DNA from: Nitrospirillum sp034653275 | GTDB lineage: Bacteria; Pseudomonadota; Alphaproteobacteria; Azospirillales; Azospirillaceae | Assembly (NCBI RefSeq): GCF_034653275.1 | Contig: NZ_JAYEES010000003.1 | Span: 806,001-870,000, forward strand | Length of the DNA stretch: 64,000 nucleotides | Direction: 5' to 3' | Part shown: positions 1-7,921 of the stretch, piece after piece | How positions within the stretch are numbered: the stretch's first letter is position 1 | Layout: every line of letters begins with the position of its first letter | The notes under the pieces: generated by a model | What the model saw: only the letters and a program-made list of their open reading frames with translations | What the model was told of the DNA's origin: nothing | Database searches by the model: none | Translations under genes and position numbers: made by a program

Positions 1-519
1 ACGAATATTAGAGCCTGTCTTTCCCAGGTAACTGCTCATAACAGTTGCTAGATCAAGTGTAATTAATGGACGATCGAGTAAACTTGCCAGCCAGCGTGCG
101 CTAAATGTCTTTCCAACGCCGGGTGGTCCAACAAATAATAAAGACCGTGTGGGGCCAAGGCCCTGGGCTTCGAGGGCAGTCAGGTGCGATCTCTCTTGTA
201 CGACTTGATCTATTTTAATGCGCAGCATCTCCTCAAGGATTGGCGCGTTTGGCACGAGCACCGGATATTCATTTTTAGCCAAAGCCAACCGTGAGTCTGC
301 ATCAACGGGTACGATGGCGCTTCCAAAGTCACGCAACGGTGACAAAGCGCTCGGGGCCTTTGCCAGAAGCTCTGACAGTTGCTGCGCGAGCGCCGGCTCA
401 GCCTTTCCAAGGCGCCGGATGATCTGGCGCAGATAGGCCTGTACGTCCTGCGAGCGGCCTGCCAGCCCTAGTCGGGCCAGCTGGACTAGATTTTCATATA
501 CATTCAGCGACAAGTCCAT
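1..519 (-). CDS. AAA+ ATPase, IetA-like, 3' part outside window
   Basis: The first 173 residues of an ATPase read leftward off the window edge. The N-terminal 100 residues are helical and Leu/Arg rich. At about residues 131-138 lies a clear Walker A, GPPGVGKT, followed by ARWLA and a strand-like LDRPLITLDLA, the usual core of an AAA+ domain. From memory this N-terminus plus SLLFVGPPGVGKT and VMSSYLGKTGSN resembles the ATPase that pairs with an S8 subtilase (IetA of IetAS, reported as an anti-phage pair); the protease would lie to the left and cannot be seen. Codon use is more AT-rich than in the core genes. It sits inside an integrated element ending at tRNA-Ala. AAA+ assignment is firm; IetA identity is inference. 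Confidence 0.8.
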   Translation of the reverse strand, partial: MDLSLNVYENLVQLARLGLAGRSQDVQAYLRQIIRRLGKAEPALAQQLSELLAKAPSALSPLRDFGSAIVPVDADSRLALAKNEYPVLVPNAPILEEMLRIKIDQVVQERSHLTALEAQGLGPTRSLLFVGPPGVGKTFSARWLASLLDRPLITLDLATVMSSYLGKTGSNIR

Positions 520-555
520 GATTGGACAATTCCCTATATCTGCCTGCCATATCGT

Positions 556-596
556 TATGGACTAGATATTAAGGTACGTTCGCAATCTAGTCCATA
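556..596. promoter_or_regulatory. 12-bp inverted repeat, candidate operator for the ATPase gene
   Basis: TATGGACTAGAT at 556-567 is matched perfectly by ATCTAGTCCATA at 585-596, with a 17-bp spacer. The repeat ends 37 bases upstream of the ATPase start codon at 519. A third copy of the core GGACTAGA occurs inside the gene at 483-490. This arrangement suits binding of a dimeric regulator, or autoregulation; the protein is unknown. Confidence 0.5.
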
Positions 597-775
597 GCGG
601 CGTGGCGGATTTTGATAGGATGCCGCCGATATGGGACCGGCCCGGCAGTAGGACGCGGCCATGCGCCAGTCTGCGCCTTTCAGGTTTTGCCGGCGGAAGA
701 TCATCGAAATTCAAGCAAACTCACGAAAAGTATAGGGAATTAAAGCCAGATAAAGGCTGATGGCAGGGCAGGATA

Positions 776-797
776 GGTGGTGTGGGTCCACACCACC
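776..797. repeat. 22-bp palindrome in the island end
   Basis: GGTGGTGTGG (776-785) and CCACACCACC (788-797) are perfect reverse complements separated by two bases. No T-tract follows on either strand, so a terminator is unlikely. It could be a protein-binding site or cruciform; function not known. Confidence 0.5.
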
Positions 798-909
798 GGC
801 TCTTACTCGCGTTGCTCGACGGCCGCCTGCTCTACGAGGTTTAGCCGGCATCCGCCGGCGGTGGTTCGATGCTTGAGTCCGTTTCCATACCAAGTTCTCA
901 AGCTGATGC

Positions 910-980
910 ATTTTAGCCGCTAAAATCCAAACGCCAAGAACAGGTGGCGGTCGAATAAGTCGTCTCCGGTTTAGCTAAAC
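910..980. promoter_or_regulatory. paired TTTAGC palindromes upstream of the xis-int genes
   Basis: ATTTTAG-CCG-CTAAAAT lies at 910-926 and the perfect 12-bp palindrome GTTTAGCTAAAC at 969-980; another TTTAGC is at about 840. They share the half-site TTTAGC. Spacing and position ahead of the excisionase/integrase genes suggest repressor or excisionase sites; no regulator is identified. Confidence 0.4.
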
Positions 981-1111
981 TATAGATGTAATATCGTTGT
1001 AGATTTGGCGTTGATATTTAGTGAAATATGGAGCAATAGTGAGGTGGCGTCGGCGTGGCGGTGCCTAGTATTGGCTATTGCGAGCTAATAAGTCTTCCGG
1101 TTGCAGGCGCT

Positions 1112-1504
1112 ATGACGCGAACTTTTGGTAAGCAGGTGGCAATCTTGATTGAGGAAATACCAAAGCTCCTTTCTGAGAAGGAAGCCGCGCAAGTTTTGGG
1201 GATTTCGGTTTGGACGTTGCGCCGTCAAAGAGTTGATGGGCGGATTGGCTATATCGAGATCGGCGGGCGGTTCAGATACACGCATCAGCATTTGGTGGAC
1301 TACATTTCTCGCAGGAGCTTTACCCCATGCCCCGAAAGCGTGCCGGTCACCTCGGGCAGATCGGCGATTACTGGCTCTCCCAGCGTCCCAACAGCGATGC
1401 CTGGTGCCGCACCTGGTACGATCCCGGCACCCACCAGACGCGTCGCGCATCGCTCGGCACAGATGATCTTCAGCAAGCCCAGCTCGCCCTCGCGCAATGG
1501 GTGA
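1112..1504 (+). CDS. excisionase-like helix-turn-helix protein
   Basis: A protein of about 130 residues whose first 70 form an excisionase/MerR-type HTH: LLSEKEAAQVLGISVWTLRR followed by a wing with IGGRFRYTHQHLVDYI. Xis-type proteins bind at element ends and steer the integrase toward excision. The start is uncertain: ATG at 1112 or GTG at 1055. The reading frame continues after the domain as a Pro/Ser-rich tail that overlaps the integrase by 178 bases in another frame; tail codons look unselected. Typical Xis proteins are about 70 residues, so the tail is probably tolerated rather than functional. The adjacent integrase supports the assignment. Confidence 0.7.
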   Translation: MTRTFGKQVAILIEEIPKLLSEKEAAQVLGISVWTLRRQRVDGRIGYIEIGGRFRYTHQHLVDYISRRSFTPCPESVPVTSGRSAITGSPSVPTAMPGAAPGTIPAPTRRVAHRSAQMIFSKPSSPSRNG

Positions 1505-2439
1505 CGGTCAACCGCGTCATGCGGCAGGAGCCGGCGGCGGAGGTCCTGCTGGAGGACTGTCTGGTCCGGTATTGGGAGCAGGAGGGGCGGGACCTGCGCA
1601 GCGCCGACCAGACGCGAATCGCCCTGAAGAAATGGTCGGACTTCTTCGCCGGCGCCACCATCTCCGAGATCACCCACCAGCGGGTCCGGGCCTTCGTTCA
1701 GGCGCTGCGGGAAAAGGGGCTGAGCAGCGGTTATATACGCCGCGTGCTGGCCAATGGCGCGCGCGCCCTTAACCGGGCGGCACAGCATGGGGAAATCGCC
1801 TGGGCGCCGCGAATCGACCTGTCGCTGGCGCCGGAGGGGGCGCCGCGCGAGCGGGTGTTGGCCGTGGACGAGATGGCCGCGCTGTTCGCCCAGGTGGAGC
1901 ATGACCACCTCGGCATGTTCCTCATGCTGGCCGTGGGCACCGCGGCGCGTCCCAACGCCCTGCTGCGCCTCACGGGCGACCAGGTGGACCTCCACCGCCG
2001 CCTGGTCCGGCTGCACCCTCCCGGGGCGCGGCAGACGAAGAAGCGCAATCCCACCCTGCCGTTGTGCGACACCCTGGCCACGCGGCTGCTGGGCCTGCCG
2101 GCGGGGCCGGTGATCAGCTATGGCGGCCGGCACGTCCGGGACATCGGGCGGGCCTTTAACCGCGCGCGTGATCGGGCGGGGCTGGGGGCGGAGGTATCGC
2201 CCTATACCTTGCGGCACACCATGGCCACGGAGCTGCGCATCCGGGGCGTTCCCGTTTGGGAGGTTGCCGGTTGGCTAGGACATAGCAGCGGGTATAGAAC
2301 GACGGAGCGTTACGCAAAAGGAAACCCGGAGGCGCTGGCGGGCGCACTCCGGGCTACCGAGGCGTACTTCGTGGACTTGGCGACGCGGGTGGAACTGCCT
2401 TCGCCTTGTCCTGTCATCAACCACGGTGCGTGCGACTAG
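1327..2439 (+). CDS. tyrosine recombinase / integrase
   Basis: A 370-residue site-specific recombinase. The core-binding domain spans about 50-160 and the catalytic domain about 175-335. Visible active-site residues are Arg208 (GTAARPNALLRL), a Lys near 238, Arg296 in SPYTLRHTMA, His319 in GWLGH, and the nucleophile Tyr329 in TTERYAK. The first His of the usual HxxR motif is Tyr here. The ATG at 1327 has AGGAG at 1313-1317. It points at the 3' end of tRNA-Ala about 60 bases downstream, the usual position of an integrase next to its attachment site, so it most likely moves the element lying to the left. Confidence 0.92.
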   Translation: MPRKRAGHLGQIGDYWLSQRPNSDAWCRTWYDPGTHQTRRASLGTDDLQQAQLALAQWVTVNRVMRQEPAAEVLLEDCLVRYWEQEGRDLRSADQTRIALKKWSDFFAGATISEITHQRVRAFVQALREKGLSSGYIRRVLANGARALNRAAQHGEIAWAPRIDLSLAPEGAPRERVLAVDEMAALFAQVEHDHLGMFLMLAVGTAARPNALLRLTGDQVDLHRRLVRLHPPGARQTKKRNPTLPLCDTLATRLLGLPAGPVISYGGRHVRDIGRAFNRARDRAGLGAEVSPYTLRHTMATELRIRGVPVWEVAGWLGHSSGYRTTERYAKGNPEALAGALRATEAYFVDLATRVELPSPCPVINHGACD

Positions 2440-2456
2440 CGTGCTACCGGGTCAGC

Positions 2457-2489
2457 CAAAAGGGGCTGCGTTTGCGCGCAACCCCTTGA
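2457..2489 (-). terminator. terminator of the first tRNA-Ala gene
   Basis: AAGGGG and CCCCTT arms with inner TGCG/CGCA pairing form a hairpin. Read on the minus strand it is followed by TTTT, just downstream of the tRNA 3' end. The T-tract is short, so termination may be partial. Confidence 0.55.
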
Positions 2490-2495
2490 GGAAGT

Positions 2496-2571
<76 letters not shown>

Positions 2572-2634
2572 GAACCTTTGAATTCGGTCCCCGCCTCTGG
2601 GGCCCATGACCTGGGCGGCGGCGGTGAGGCCGGG

Positions 2635-2663
2635 AATATGCGCAGATGCGGGGCGGAGATCAA
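2635..2663 (-). promoter_or_regulatory. promoter of first tRNA-Ala
   Basis: On the minus strand TTGATC (-35) is followed by a 17-base spacer and CATATT (-10). The same elements and spacing recur in front of the second tRNA-Ala copy, which supports the call. Confidence 0.6.
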
Positions 2664-2801
2664 GCGCGCAATTTCATCCGCGACCCTGGCATGTCTTTCA
2701 GTCATGTGACAGGGGCCGCCGCCCCAGGTGCCCCAAGTCGGTTAATGATGACGCCGGCATCGGGGAAGAAAAAGCAGGTGGCAGGGCCAGTCAATCAGGC
2801 C

Positions 2802-2841
2802 AAAAAACACGAAAGGCCGGCTGAGTCGTCAGCCGGCCTTT
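2802..2841 (-). terminator. terminator of the second tRNA-Ala gene
   Basis: A perfect 13-bp stem (2812-2824 with 2829-2841, loop GTCG) is followed on the minus strand by TTTCGTGTTTTTT. It is a strong intrinsic terminator immediately after the tRNA. Confidence 0.85.
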
Positions 2842-2847
2842 CGGATT

Positions 2848-2923
<76 letters not shown>

Positions 2924-2977
2924 AAACCATTTTTAACTCGGTCCGCGCCGCCTGGGGGCTGGCGTGGTGTGGGCGGG

Positions 2978-3006
2978 AATATGCTCAGATGCGCCGGCCG
3001 GATCAA
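2978..3006 (-). promoter_or_regulatory. promoter of second tRNA-Ala
   Basis: TTGATC, a 17-base spacer and CATATT on the minus strand, the same as for the first copy. Confidence 0.6.
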
Positions 3007-3070
3007 GAGAAAAATTCTGGATTCCAAAACTTTTTTCCGAAACGGCCAACGCCCTGAAATTCCTCAGACT

Positions 3071-3475
3071 TTAGCGGTCCTCGTCGCCACCTTCGACGTC
3101 GACCACTTCGCCCATGTCATCCTCGTCGCCCAGTTCCTCGGCGTCCTCCAGCAGGACGTCCTCGTCATCGTCGCCGGGCACGTCGTCGGCGGTCTCGGCT
3201 TCCTCCAGGTCATCGACCTCCAGGTCGACCTCGGCCTCTTCCAAGACCTCTTCCTTCTCCTCGTCCTCTACCTCGACGCCGGTGTCCTCGTCATCCAAGA
3301 CCGGCTTCTTGGTGTCGTCGGCCAGGATGGGGCGGGCGCGGCGGGACTTCAGCAGGGCCTCAGGATCGAACACGGTCGAGCACGAGGGGCAGGTCGGCGG
3401 ATTCTTCCGCATGTCGTAATAGCGGGTGCCGCAGTTCGGGCAGATCCGCTTGGTGCCCCATTCCGGTTTCGCCAC
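3071..3475 (-). CDS. TIGR02300 (FYDLN acid) family zinc-ribbon protein
   Basis: A 134-residue protein. The N-terminal 45 residues carry a zinc ribbon with CPNCG (residues 12-16) and CPSC (29-32), and the family signature TRYYDMRKNPPTCP. From about residue 60 it is extremely acidic, nearly all Asp/Glu with small hydrophobics. This matches the alphaproteobacterial TIGR02300 family, whose function is not established; the ribbon suggests nucleic-acid or protein contact. It is transcribed divergently from the aroA-cmk-rpsA genes. Confidence 0.9.
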   Translation of the reverse strand: MAKPEWGTKRICPNCGTRYYDMRKNPPTCPSCSTVFDPEALLKSRRARPILADDTKKPVLDDEDTGVEVEDEEKEEVLEEAEVDLEVDDLEEAETADDVPGDDDEDVLLEDAEELGDEDDMGEVVDVEGGDEDR

Positions 3476-3750
3476 GGCAATCCTCCGTCAAAAACACGCG
3501 TGACGACGGCCCGGGCCGGCCATGTCCACGCTCCATATAAAAAGGTACAGGAGCGGGCGTTTGCCATGAAGCCCGCCCCCTGTCAAACGTGAATCCATGA
3601 AGACACCCACGAAGACACCCACAAGGGGGGCTTTCATCTCATGGGGCGGTACCCGCCGGGCCTCCCCAGGCCCCAACGCCTTGCGCGGCGGCGGGGGTGG
3701 GGCCATCCTGGACGCTGTTCCGCCCCGTCACTCCAGGGACTCCAATTCCC

Positions 3751-5070
3751 ATGTCCGCGCCCGCCTTATCCACCTGGATCTCATCCCCGGTTCCTCCGCT
3801 GGGCGGTGCCGCGGTGGTGCCGGGCGACGCCGCCATCGCGGCGCGCGCGCTGGTGCTGGCGGCGCTGGCCGTGGGGGAAAGCCGGGTGACGGGCGCGCCC
3901 GCCGGATTGGAAACACTGGCGCAGGCCCTGCGCGCGCTGGGGGCCCACCTTGAACGGATGGGCGAGGGCGCCTGGCGGATCCACGGCGTGGGCGTGGGCG
4001 GCCTGCGCCAGGCCCCGGGCCTGCTGGACGTCGGCCCCGACGGCGTGGCCTTCGCCTTGCTGGCCGGCCTCTTGTCCACGCAAGAGGGGGAAACCTTCCT
4101 CACCACCAGCCATCCCGCCGCCGCCGCTTTCCTGAAGGCGGCACTGCCGCCCCTGTCCCGCATGGGGGCGGCCTTCACCCCGGCGGGTGATGGGCTGGGG
4201 GCCGCCCACCCACCGCTGCTGGTGCGGGGCACGGCCCGGCCGGTGCCGGTGGATCACCGCCCACTGGCCCCGGTGGCGTGCGAGGTGAAGTCCGCGCTGT
4301 TGCTGGCCGCGCTCAATACCGCCGGCCGCACCACGGTGGTGGAGGATTCGCCCACCGCCGACCATACCGAACGCCTGCTGCGCCAGTTCGGCGCCGCCGT
4401 CACCGCCCGCCACCAGCCGGACGGCGCCTGGGCCGTCAGCGTCGATGGCCAGCGTGAACTGCGACCGGCCCGGGTGGCCGTGCCGGGCGACGCCTCCCTG
4501 GTGGGTGCGGCCCTGGTGGCCGCCGCCTTGCGCTCCGGCCCCGGCGTCGCGCTGTCCCACGTCGGCGTCAACGAACATCGCATCGCTCTGTTTGCCGTGC
4601 TGCGTGACATGGGGGCCGACCTGACGGCACAGGACCAGCCCGTCGGCGAGGGCGAACCCGTGGCCGACCTGCGGCTGCAGCCGCAGGCGCGGCCCTTGCG
4701 CGGGGTGGAGGTCGCGGCCGCGTCCCTCAGCGCCGCGGAACTGGCGCTGGTGGCGGTGGCGGCGTCCTGCGCCGGGGGCACGACGGTACTGCGGGAGCTG
4801 ACGCCCCGCCTGGCCCGGACGGTGCCGCCCCTGGTGGCGGCCCTGGGCGCCTGCGGCGTCACGGCGTCGGCGGCGACGGATGTCCTGACCATCACCGGCG
4901 GCGGCGGGCCGCCCCGGGGCGGGGCGACGGTGGGTGTCGATGCCGATCTGGCGCCGGCCTTCCTGGCGCTGGGCACCGCCGCCGCGCATCCCGTCGCCGT
5001 GCGGGCCGACCTGGACCCGGCGGCCGCCCGGCTGCTGAACGCCCTTGGCGCCGCCATCACGCGGGGCTGA
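3751..5070 (+). CDS. divergent EPSP synthase homologue, probably inactive
   Basis: 439 residues, the usual AroA length, in the conserved place before cmk and rpsA. The overall fold signature survives (VPGDAAIAARALVLAALA, EVKSALLLAALNTAGRTTV, HTERLLRQFGA, NEHRIALFAVLRDMGAD). Key active-site motifs do not: the GDKS Lys-Ser is Ala-Ala, the NSGT PEP loop reads GPDGVA, SAQ before VKSA is ACE, the IDE Asp region reads LSAAELAL, and the KESDR block is replaced by TPRLART. These residues bind shikimate-3-phosphate and PEP in the family. It is therefore likely a pseudoenzyme or has another role; a true aroA is expected elsewhere. ATG 3751 is preferred to the upstream in-frame 3697. Confidence 0.8.
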   Translation: MSAPALSTWISSPVPPLGGAAVVPGDAAIAARALVLAALAVGESRVTGAPAGLETLAQALRALGAHLERMGEGAWRIHGVGVGGLRQAPGLLDVGPDGVAFALLAGLLSTQEGETFLTTSHPAAAAFLKAALPPLSRMGAAFTPAGDGLGAAHPPLLVRGTARPVPVDHRPLAPVACEVKSALLLAALNTAGRTTVVEDSPTADHTERLLRQFGAAVTARHQPDGAWAVSVDGQRELRPARVAVPGDASLVGAALVAAALRSGPGVALSHVGVNEHRIALFAVLRDMGADLTAQDQPVGEGEPVADLRLQPQARPLRGVEVAAASLSAAELALVAVAASCAGGTTVLRELTPRLARTVPPLVAALGACGVTASAATDVLTITGGGGPPRGGATVGVDADLAPAFLALGTAAAHPVAVRADLDPAAARLLNALGAAITRG

Positions 5071-5170
5071 AGGGGGGCGGGGCCGGCTTGCCAGGCGGGG
5101 CGGGCGGTGTTAGGCCACCGGCCAACCCTTCTTTCCTGTTCCTTCCTGCTTGGCGAAGGCGCCCGATCCC

Positions 5171-5845
5171 ATGACCTCTTCCTTCATCGTCGCCATCGAT
5201 GGCCCCGCCGCCAGCGGCAAGGGCACGCTGGCCCGCCGCCTGGCCGCCACCCTGGGCTTCGCCCACCTGGACACGGGTGCGCTGTACCGCGCGGTGGGGT
5301 TGACGCTGTTGCGGGCCGGCCATGCGCCGGATGACGCCGCCGCCGCCATCGCGGCCGCCCAGGGCCTGGACGCCGCCACCGTGCTGCCCCTGATGAACGA
5401 CCCGGCGCTGCGGCAGGACGCGGTTGCGGTCGCCGCCTCCAAGGTCTCGGTGGTACCCGAGGTGCGGGCCGCCCTGTTGGATTTCCAGCGGGATTTCGCC
5501 AACCACCCGCCTGGCGGGGCCAAAGGCGCGGTGTTGGATGGCCGTGACGTCGGCACCGTGGTCTGCCCCGACGCGCCCGCCAAGCTCTACGTGACCGCCG
5601 ACGTTGCGGTCCGCGCCCAGCGCCGTTTGTCGGAGTTGCGGAATACTGGCGCTGAGGCTATATACGAGGCCGTCCTGGAGGACATGAAAGTTCGTGATGC
5701 GCGTGACAGTCAACGGGCGGTGGCACCGCTGAAGCCCGCTGTCGACGCGTTTTTGCTTGATACGTCCATGATGGATGCCGAACAGGCATTCGTCGCCGCC
5801 ACGGACTTCATCCGCTCCAGACCCGCGTTTCCCGGCTTCCTTTAA
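5171..5845 (+). CDS. cmk: (d)CMP kinase
   Basis: 224 residues. It phosphorylates CMP and dCMP with ATP in pyrimidine nucleotide synthesis. The P-loop GPAASGKG is at residues 10-17, followed by HLDTGALYRAV and the nucleotide-binding LDGRDVGTVVCPDA; the lid Arg-rich segment RAQRRLSEL and KVRDARDSQRAVAPL are also present. ATG 5171 starts seven codons after another in-frame start at 5150 and fits the family N-terminus. Located between the aroA homologue and rpsA, a common alphaproteobacterial order. Confidence 0.96.
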   Translation: MTSSFIVAIDGPAASGKGTLARRLAATLGFAHLDTGALYRAVGLTLLRAGHAPDDAAAAIAAAQGLDAATVLPLMNDPALRQDAVAVAASKVSVVPEVRAALLDFQRDFANHPPGGAKGAVLDGRDVGTVVCPDAPAKLYVTADVAVRAQRRLSELRNTGAEAIYEAVLEDMKVRDARDSQRAVAPLKPAVDAFLLDTSMMDAEQAFVAATDFIRSRPAFPGFL

Positions 5846-5992
5846 AACGGACGGTTAGGCCGCGCGGCCCCCAACTCAACCCAAGTCGCCGGGCATGGTG
5901 TCCGACGCCATGGGCCAAGTTAACCTCCTGTCGGCCGGGCGTCTGCCGGGGGGTTGGAACGGGCCTGTGCTGGATCCACTCAAGGAGTTTAA

Positions 5993-7717
5993 ATGGCCCA
6001 GGTTTCCGCCGCCAAGTCCCAAGACCGTGGGATGAAGGAAAGTTTCGCCGCCCTTCTGGAAGAGTCGCTCGGCACGAGCGAGAGCCTCGAAGGCACGGTG
6101 GTTAAGGGCACCGTTCTCAACATCGAGAACGACATGGTGCTCATCGACGTTGGTCTGAAGTCCGAAGGCCGGGTCGCGCTGAAGGAATTCGCCGTCCCCG
6201 GTCAGCCGGTTGAGCTGAAGATCGGCGACACGGTCGAGGTTTACCTCGAGCGCATGGAAGACAAGCACGGCGAAGCCATGCTGTCGCGCGAGAAGGCCAA
6301 GCGCGAAGAGGCCTGGACCCAGCTGGAGCGCGCGTTCACCGAACAGCAGCGCGTCACCGGCATCATCTTCGGCCGCGTCAAGGGCGGTTTCACGGTCGAC
6401 CTGTCGGGCGCCGTGGCCTTCCTGCCGGGCAGCCAGGTGGACATCCGCCCGGTGCGCGACATCTCCCCGCTGATGGGCACCCCGCAGCCCTTCCAGATCC
6501 TGAAGATGGACCGCTCGCGCGGCAACATCGTCGTGTCGCGTCGCGCCGTTCTGGAAGAGAGCCGCGCCGAGGCCCGGTCGGAGCTGGTGGCCAACCTCAA
6601 GGAAGGCCAGGTTCTGCAGGGTGTGGTCAAGAACATCACCGACTACGGCGCGTTCGTGGATCTGGGTGGTGTCGACGGCCTGCTGCACGTCACCGACATC
6701 GCCTGGCGCCGCATCAACCACCCGTCGGAAGCCCTGCAGATCGGCCAGACCGTCACGGTCCAGGTCGTCCGCTTCAACTCCGAAACCCAGCGCATCAGCC
6801 TGGGCATGAAGCAGCTTGAGGCTGATCCGTGGGAAGGCGTGGAAGCCAAGTACCCGGTCGGCGCCAAGTTCAAGGGGCGCGTCACCAACATCACCGACTA
6901 CGGCGCCTTCGTGGAGCTGGAGCCCGGCATCGAGGGTCTGGTGCACGTCTCCGAGATGTCCTGGACCAAGAAGAACGTCCACCCCGGCAAGATCGTCTCC
7001 ACCTCCCAGGAGGTCGAGGTCATGGTGCTGGACGTGGATCCGCAGAAGCGCCGCATCTCCCTGGGCCTCAAGCAGTGCCTGGACAACCCATGGGAGACGT
7101 TCGTCGACAAGTTCCCGGCCGGCACCGAGCTGGAAGGCGAGGTCAAGAACATCACCGAGTTCGGTCTGTTCGTTGGTCTGCCGGGCGACATCGACGGCAT
7201 GGTCCACATGTCCGACCTCGACTGGAACAAGTCGGGTGAAGAGGCCATCCAGGACTACAAGAAGGGCGATCACGTCCGCGTGAAGGTCCTGGACGTCGAC
7301 GTGGAAAAGGAACGCATCAGCCTGGGCATCAAGCAGCTGGCCAGCGATCCGTTCGAAGCCACCGTCGCCGGCGTCAAGAAGAACGACGTCGTCACCTGCA
7401 CCGTCACCGCCATCACCGAGGGCGGCATCGAGGTGTCGGTCGTCGACGGCTTCACCGGCTTCATCCGCAAGTCCGACCTGTCGCGTGAGCGTTCCGAGCA
7501 GCGCCCGGACCGTTTCGCCGTCGGCGAGAAGGTCGACGCCAAGGTCACGCAGATCGATCGCGCCAGCCGCAAGATCGGCCTGTCGATCAAGGCGAAGGAA
7601 GTCGAGGAAGAGAAGCAGGCGATGGCCGAGTTCGGTTCGTCCGACTCGGGCGCCTCGCTGGGCGACATCCTGGGCGCCGCGCTGAAGCGCGCCCAGAAGG
7701 ACAAGGACGAGGCCTGA
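5993..7717 (+). CDS. rpsA: 30S ribosomal protein S1
   Basis: 574 residues with six S1/OB repeats; the third to sixth begin near VLQGVVKNITDYGAF, FKGRVTNITDYGAF, LEGEVKNITEFGLF and VTCTVTAITEGGI. S1 helps mRNA bind the 30S subunit. The ATG is preceded by AAGGAG at the usual distance. Codon use is strongly biased, as expected for a highly expressed gene. A strong terminator follows. Confidence 0.98.
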   Translation: MAQVSAAKSQDRGMKESFAALLEESLGTSESLEGTVVKGTVLNIENDMVLIDVGLKSEGRVALKEFAVPGQPVELKIGDTVEVYLERMEDKHGEAMLSREKAKREEAWTQLERAFTEQQRVTGIIFGRVKGGFTVDLSGAVAFLPGSQVDIRPVRDISPLMGTPQPFQILKMDRSRGNIVVSRRAVLEESRAEARSELVANLKEGQVLQGVVKNITDYGAFVDLGGVDGLLHVTDIAWRRINHPSEALQIGQTVTVQVVRFNSETQRISLGMKQLEADPWEGVEAKYPVGAKFKGRVTNITDYGAFVELEPGIEGLVHVSEMSWTKKNVHPGKIVSTSQEVEVMVLDVDPQKRRISLGLKQCLDNPWETFVDKFPAGTELEGEVKNITEFGLFVGLPGDIDGMVHMSDLDWNKSGEEAIQDYKKGDHVRVKVLDVDVEKERISLGIKQLASDPFEATVAGVKKNDVVTCTVTAITEGGIEVSVVDGFTGFIRKSDLSRERSEQRPDRFAVGEKVDAKVTQIDRASRKIGLSIKAKEVEEEKQAMAEFGSSDSGASLGDILGAALKRAQKDKDEA

Positions 7718-7768
7718 GATTTGGTCCGTCAGGACTGAGTCTCGGGACCCAGCCGGGTCTTGAATGAG

Positions 7769-7807
7769 AAAGGGCCGTTCCCGGGCAACCGGGGGCGGCC
7801 TTTTTCT
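7769..7807 (+). terminator. rpsA terminator
   Basis: AAAGGGCCG (7769-7777) pairs with CGGCCTTTT (7796-7804), with additional CCCGG/CCGGG pairing inside, followed by TTTTTCTTT. It ends the cmk-rpsA transcript. Confidence 0.85.
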
Positions 7808-7893
7808 TTGGGGGCCATTCCGCCGGATGGCTCGACCGGATGGGGGACATGCCTCCGAAAGGCTGAGCCCGTTCGGTGGGGGAAAAGAGCGGC

Positions 7894-7921
7894 TTGACCA
7901 GCGATAATGCAAGAGTATGAA
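7894..7921 (+). promoter_or_regulatory. candidate ihfB promoter
   Basis: TTGACC (7894-7899), a 16-base spacer and TATGAA (7916-7921). The best sigma-70-like match upstream of ihfB; implies a long untranslated leader. Confidence 0.45.

Larger units (their letters stand above)
520..1111. other. palindrome-rich intergenic region of integrated element
   Basis: No convincing gene is seen in this stretch of about 590 bases between the ATPase and the excisionase-like gene. It is AT-richer than the chromosome. It holds a perfect 12-bp inverted repeat (556-567/585-596), a 10-bp-arm palindrome (776-797), and two TTTAGC/GCTAAA palindromes (910-926 and 969-980). It must carry promoters for the leftward ATPase and the rightward xis-int pair. 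Confidence 0.6.

Noticed and set aside
711..911. 66-codon minus-strand frame in the island intergenic region
   Set aside because: No ribosome-binding site, no homology, and it spans the palindrome at 776-797.
3114..3419. Ser-rich plus-strand frame opposite the TIGR02300 gene
   Set aside because: It is the antisense image of the acidic tail (Asp/Glu codons read as Ser) and not a gene.
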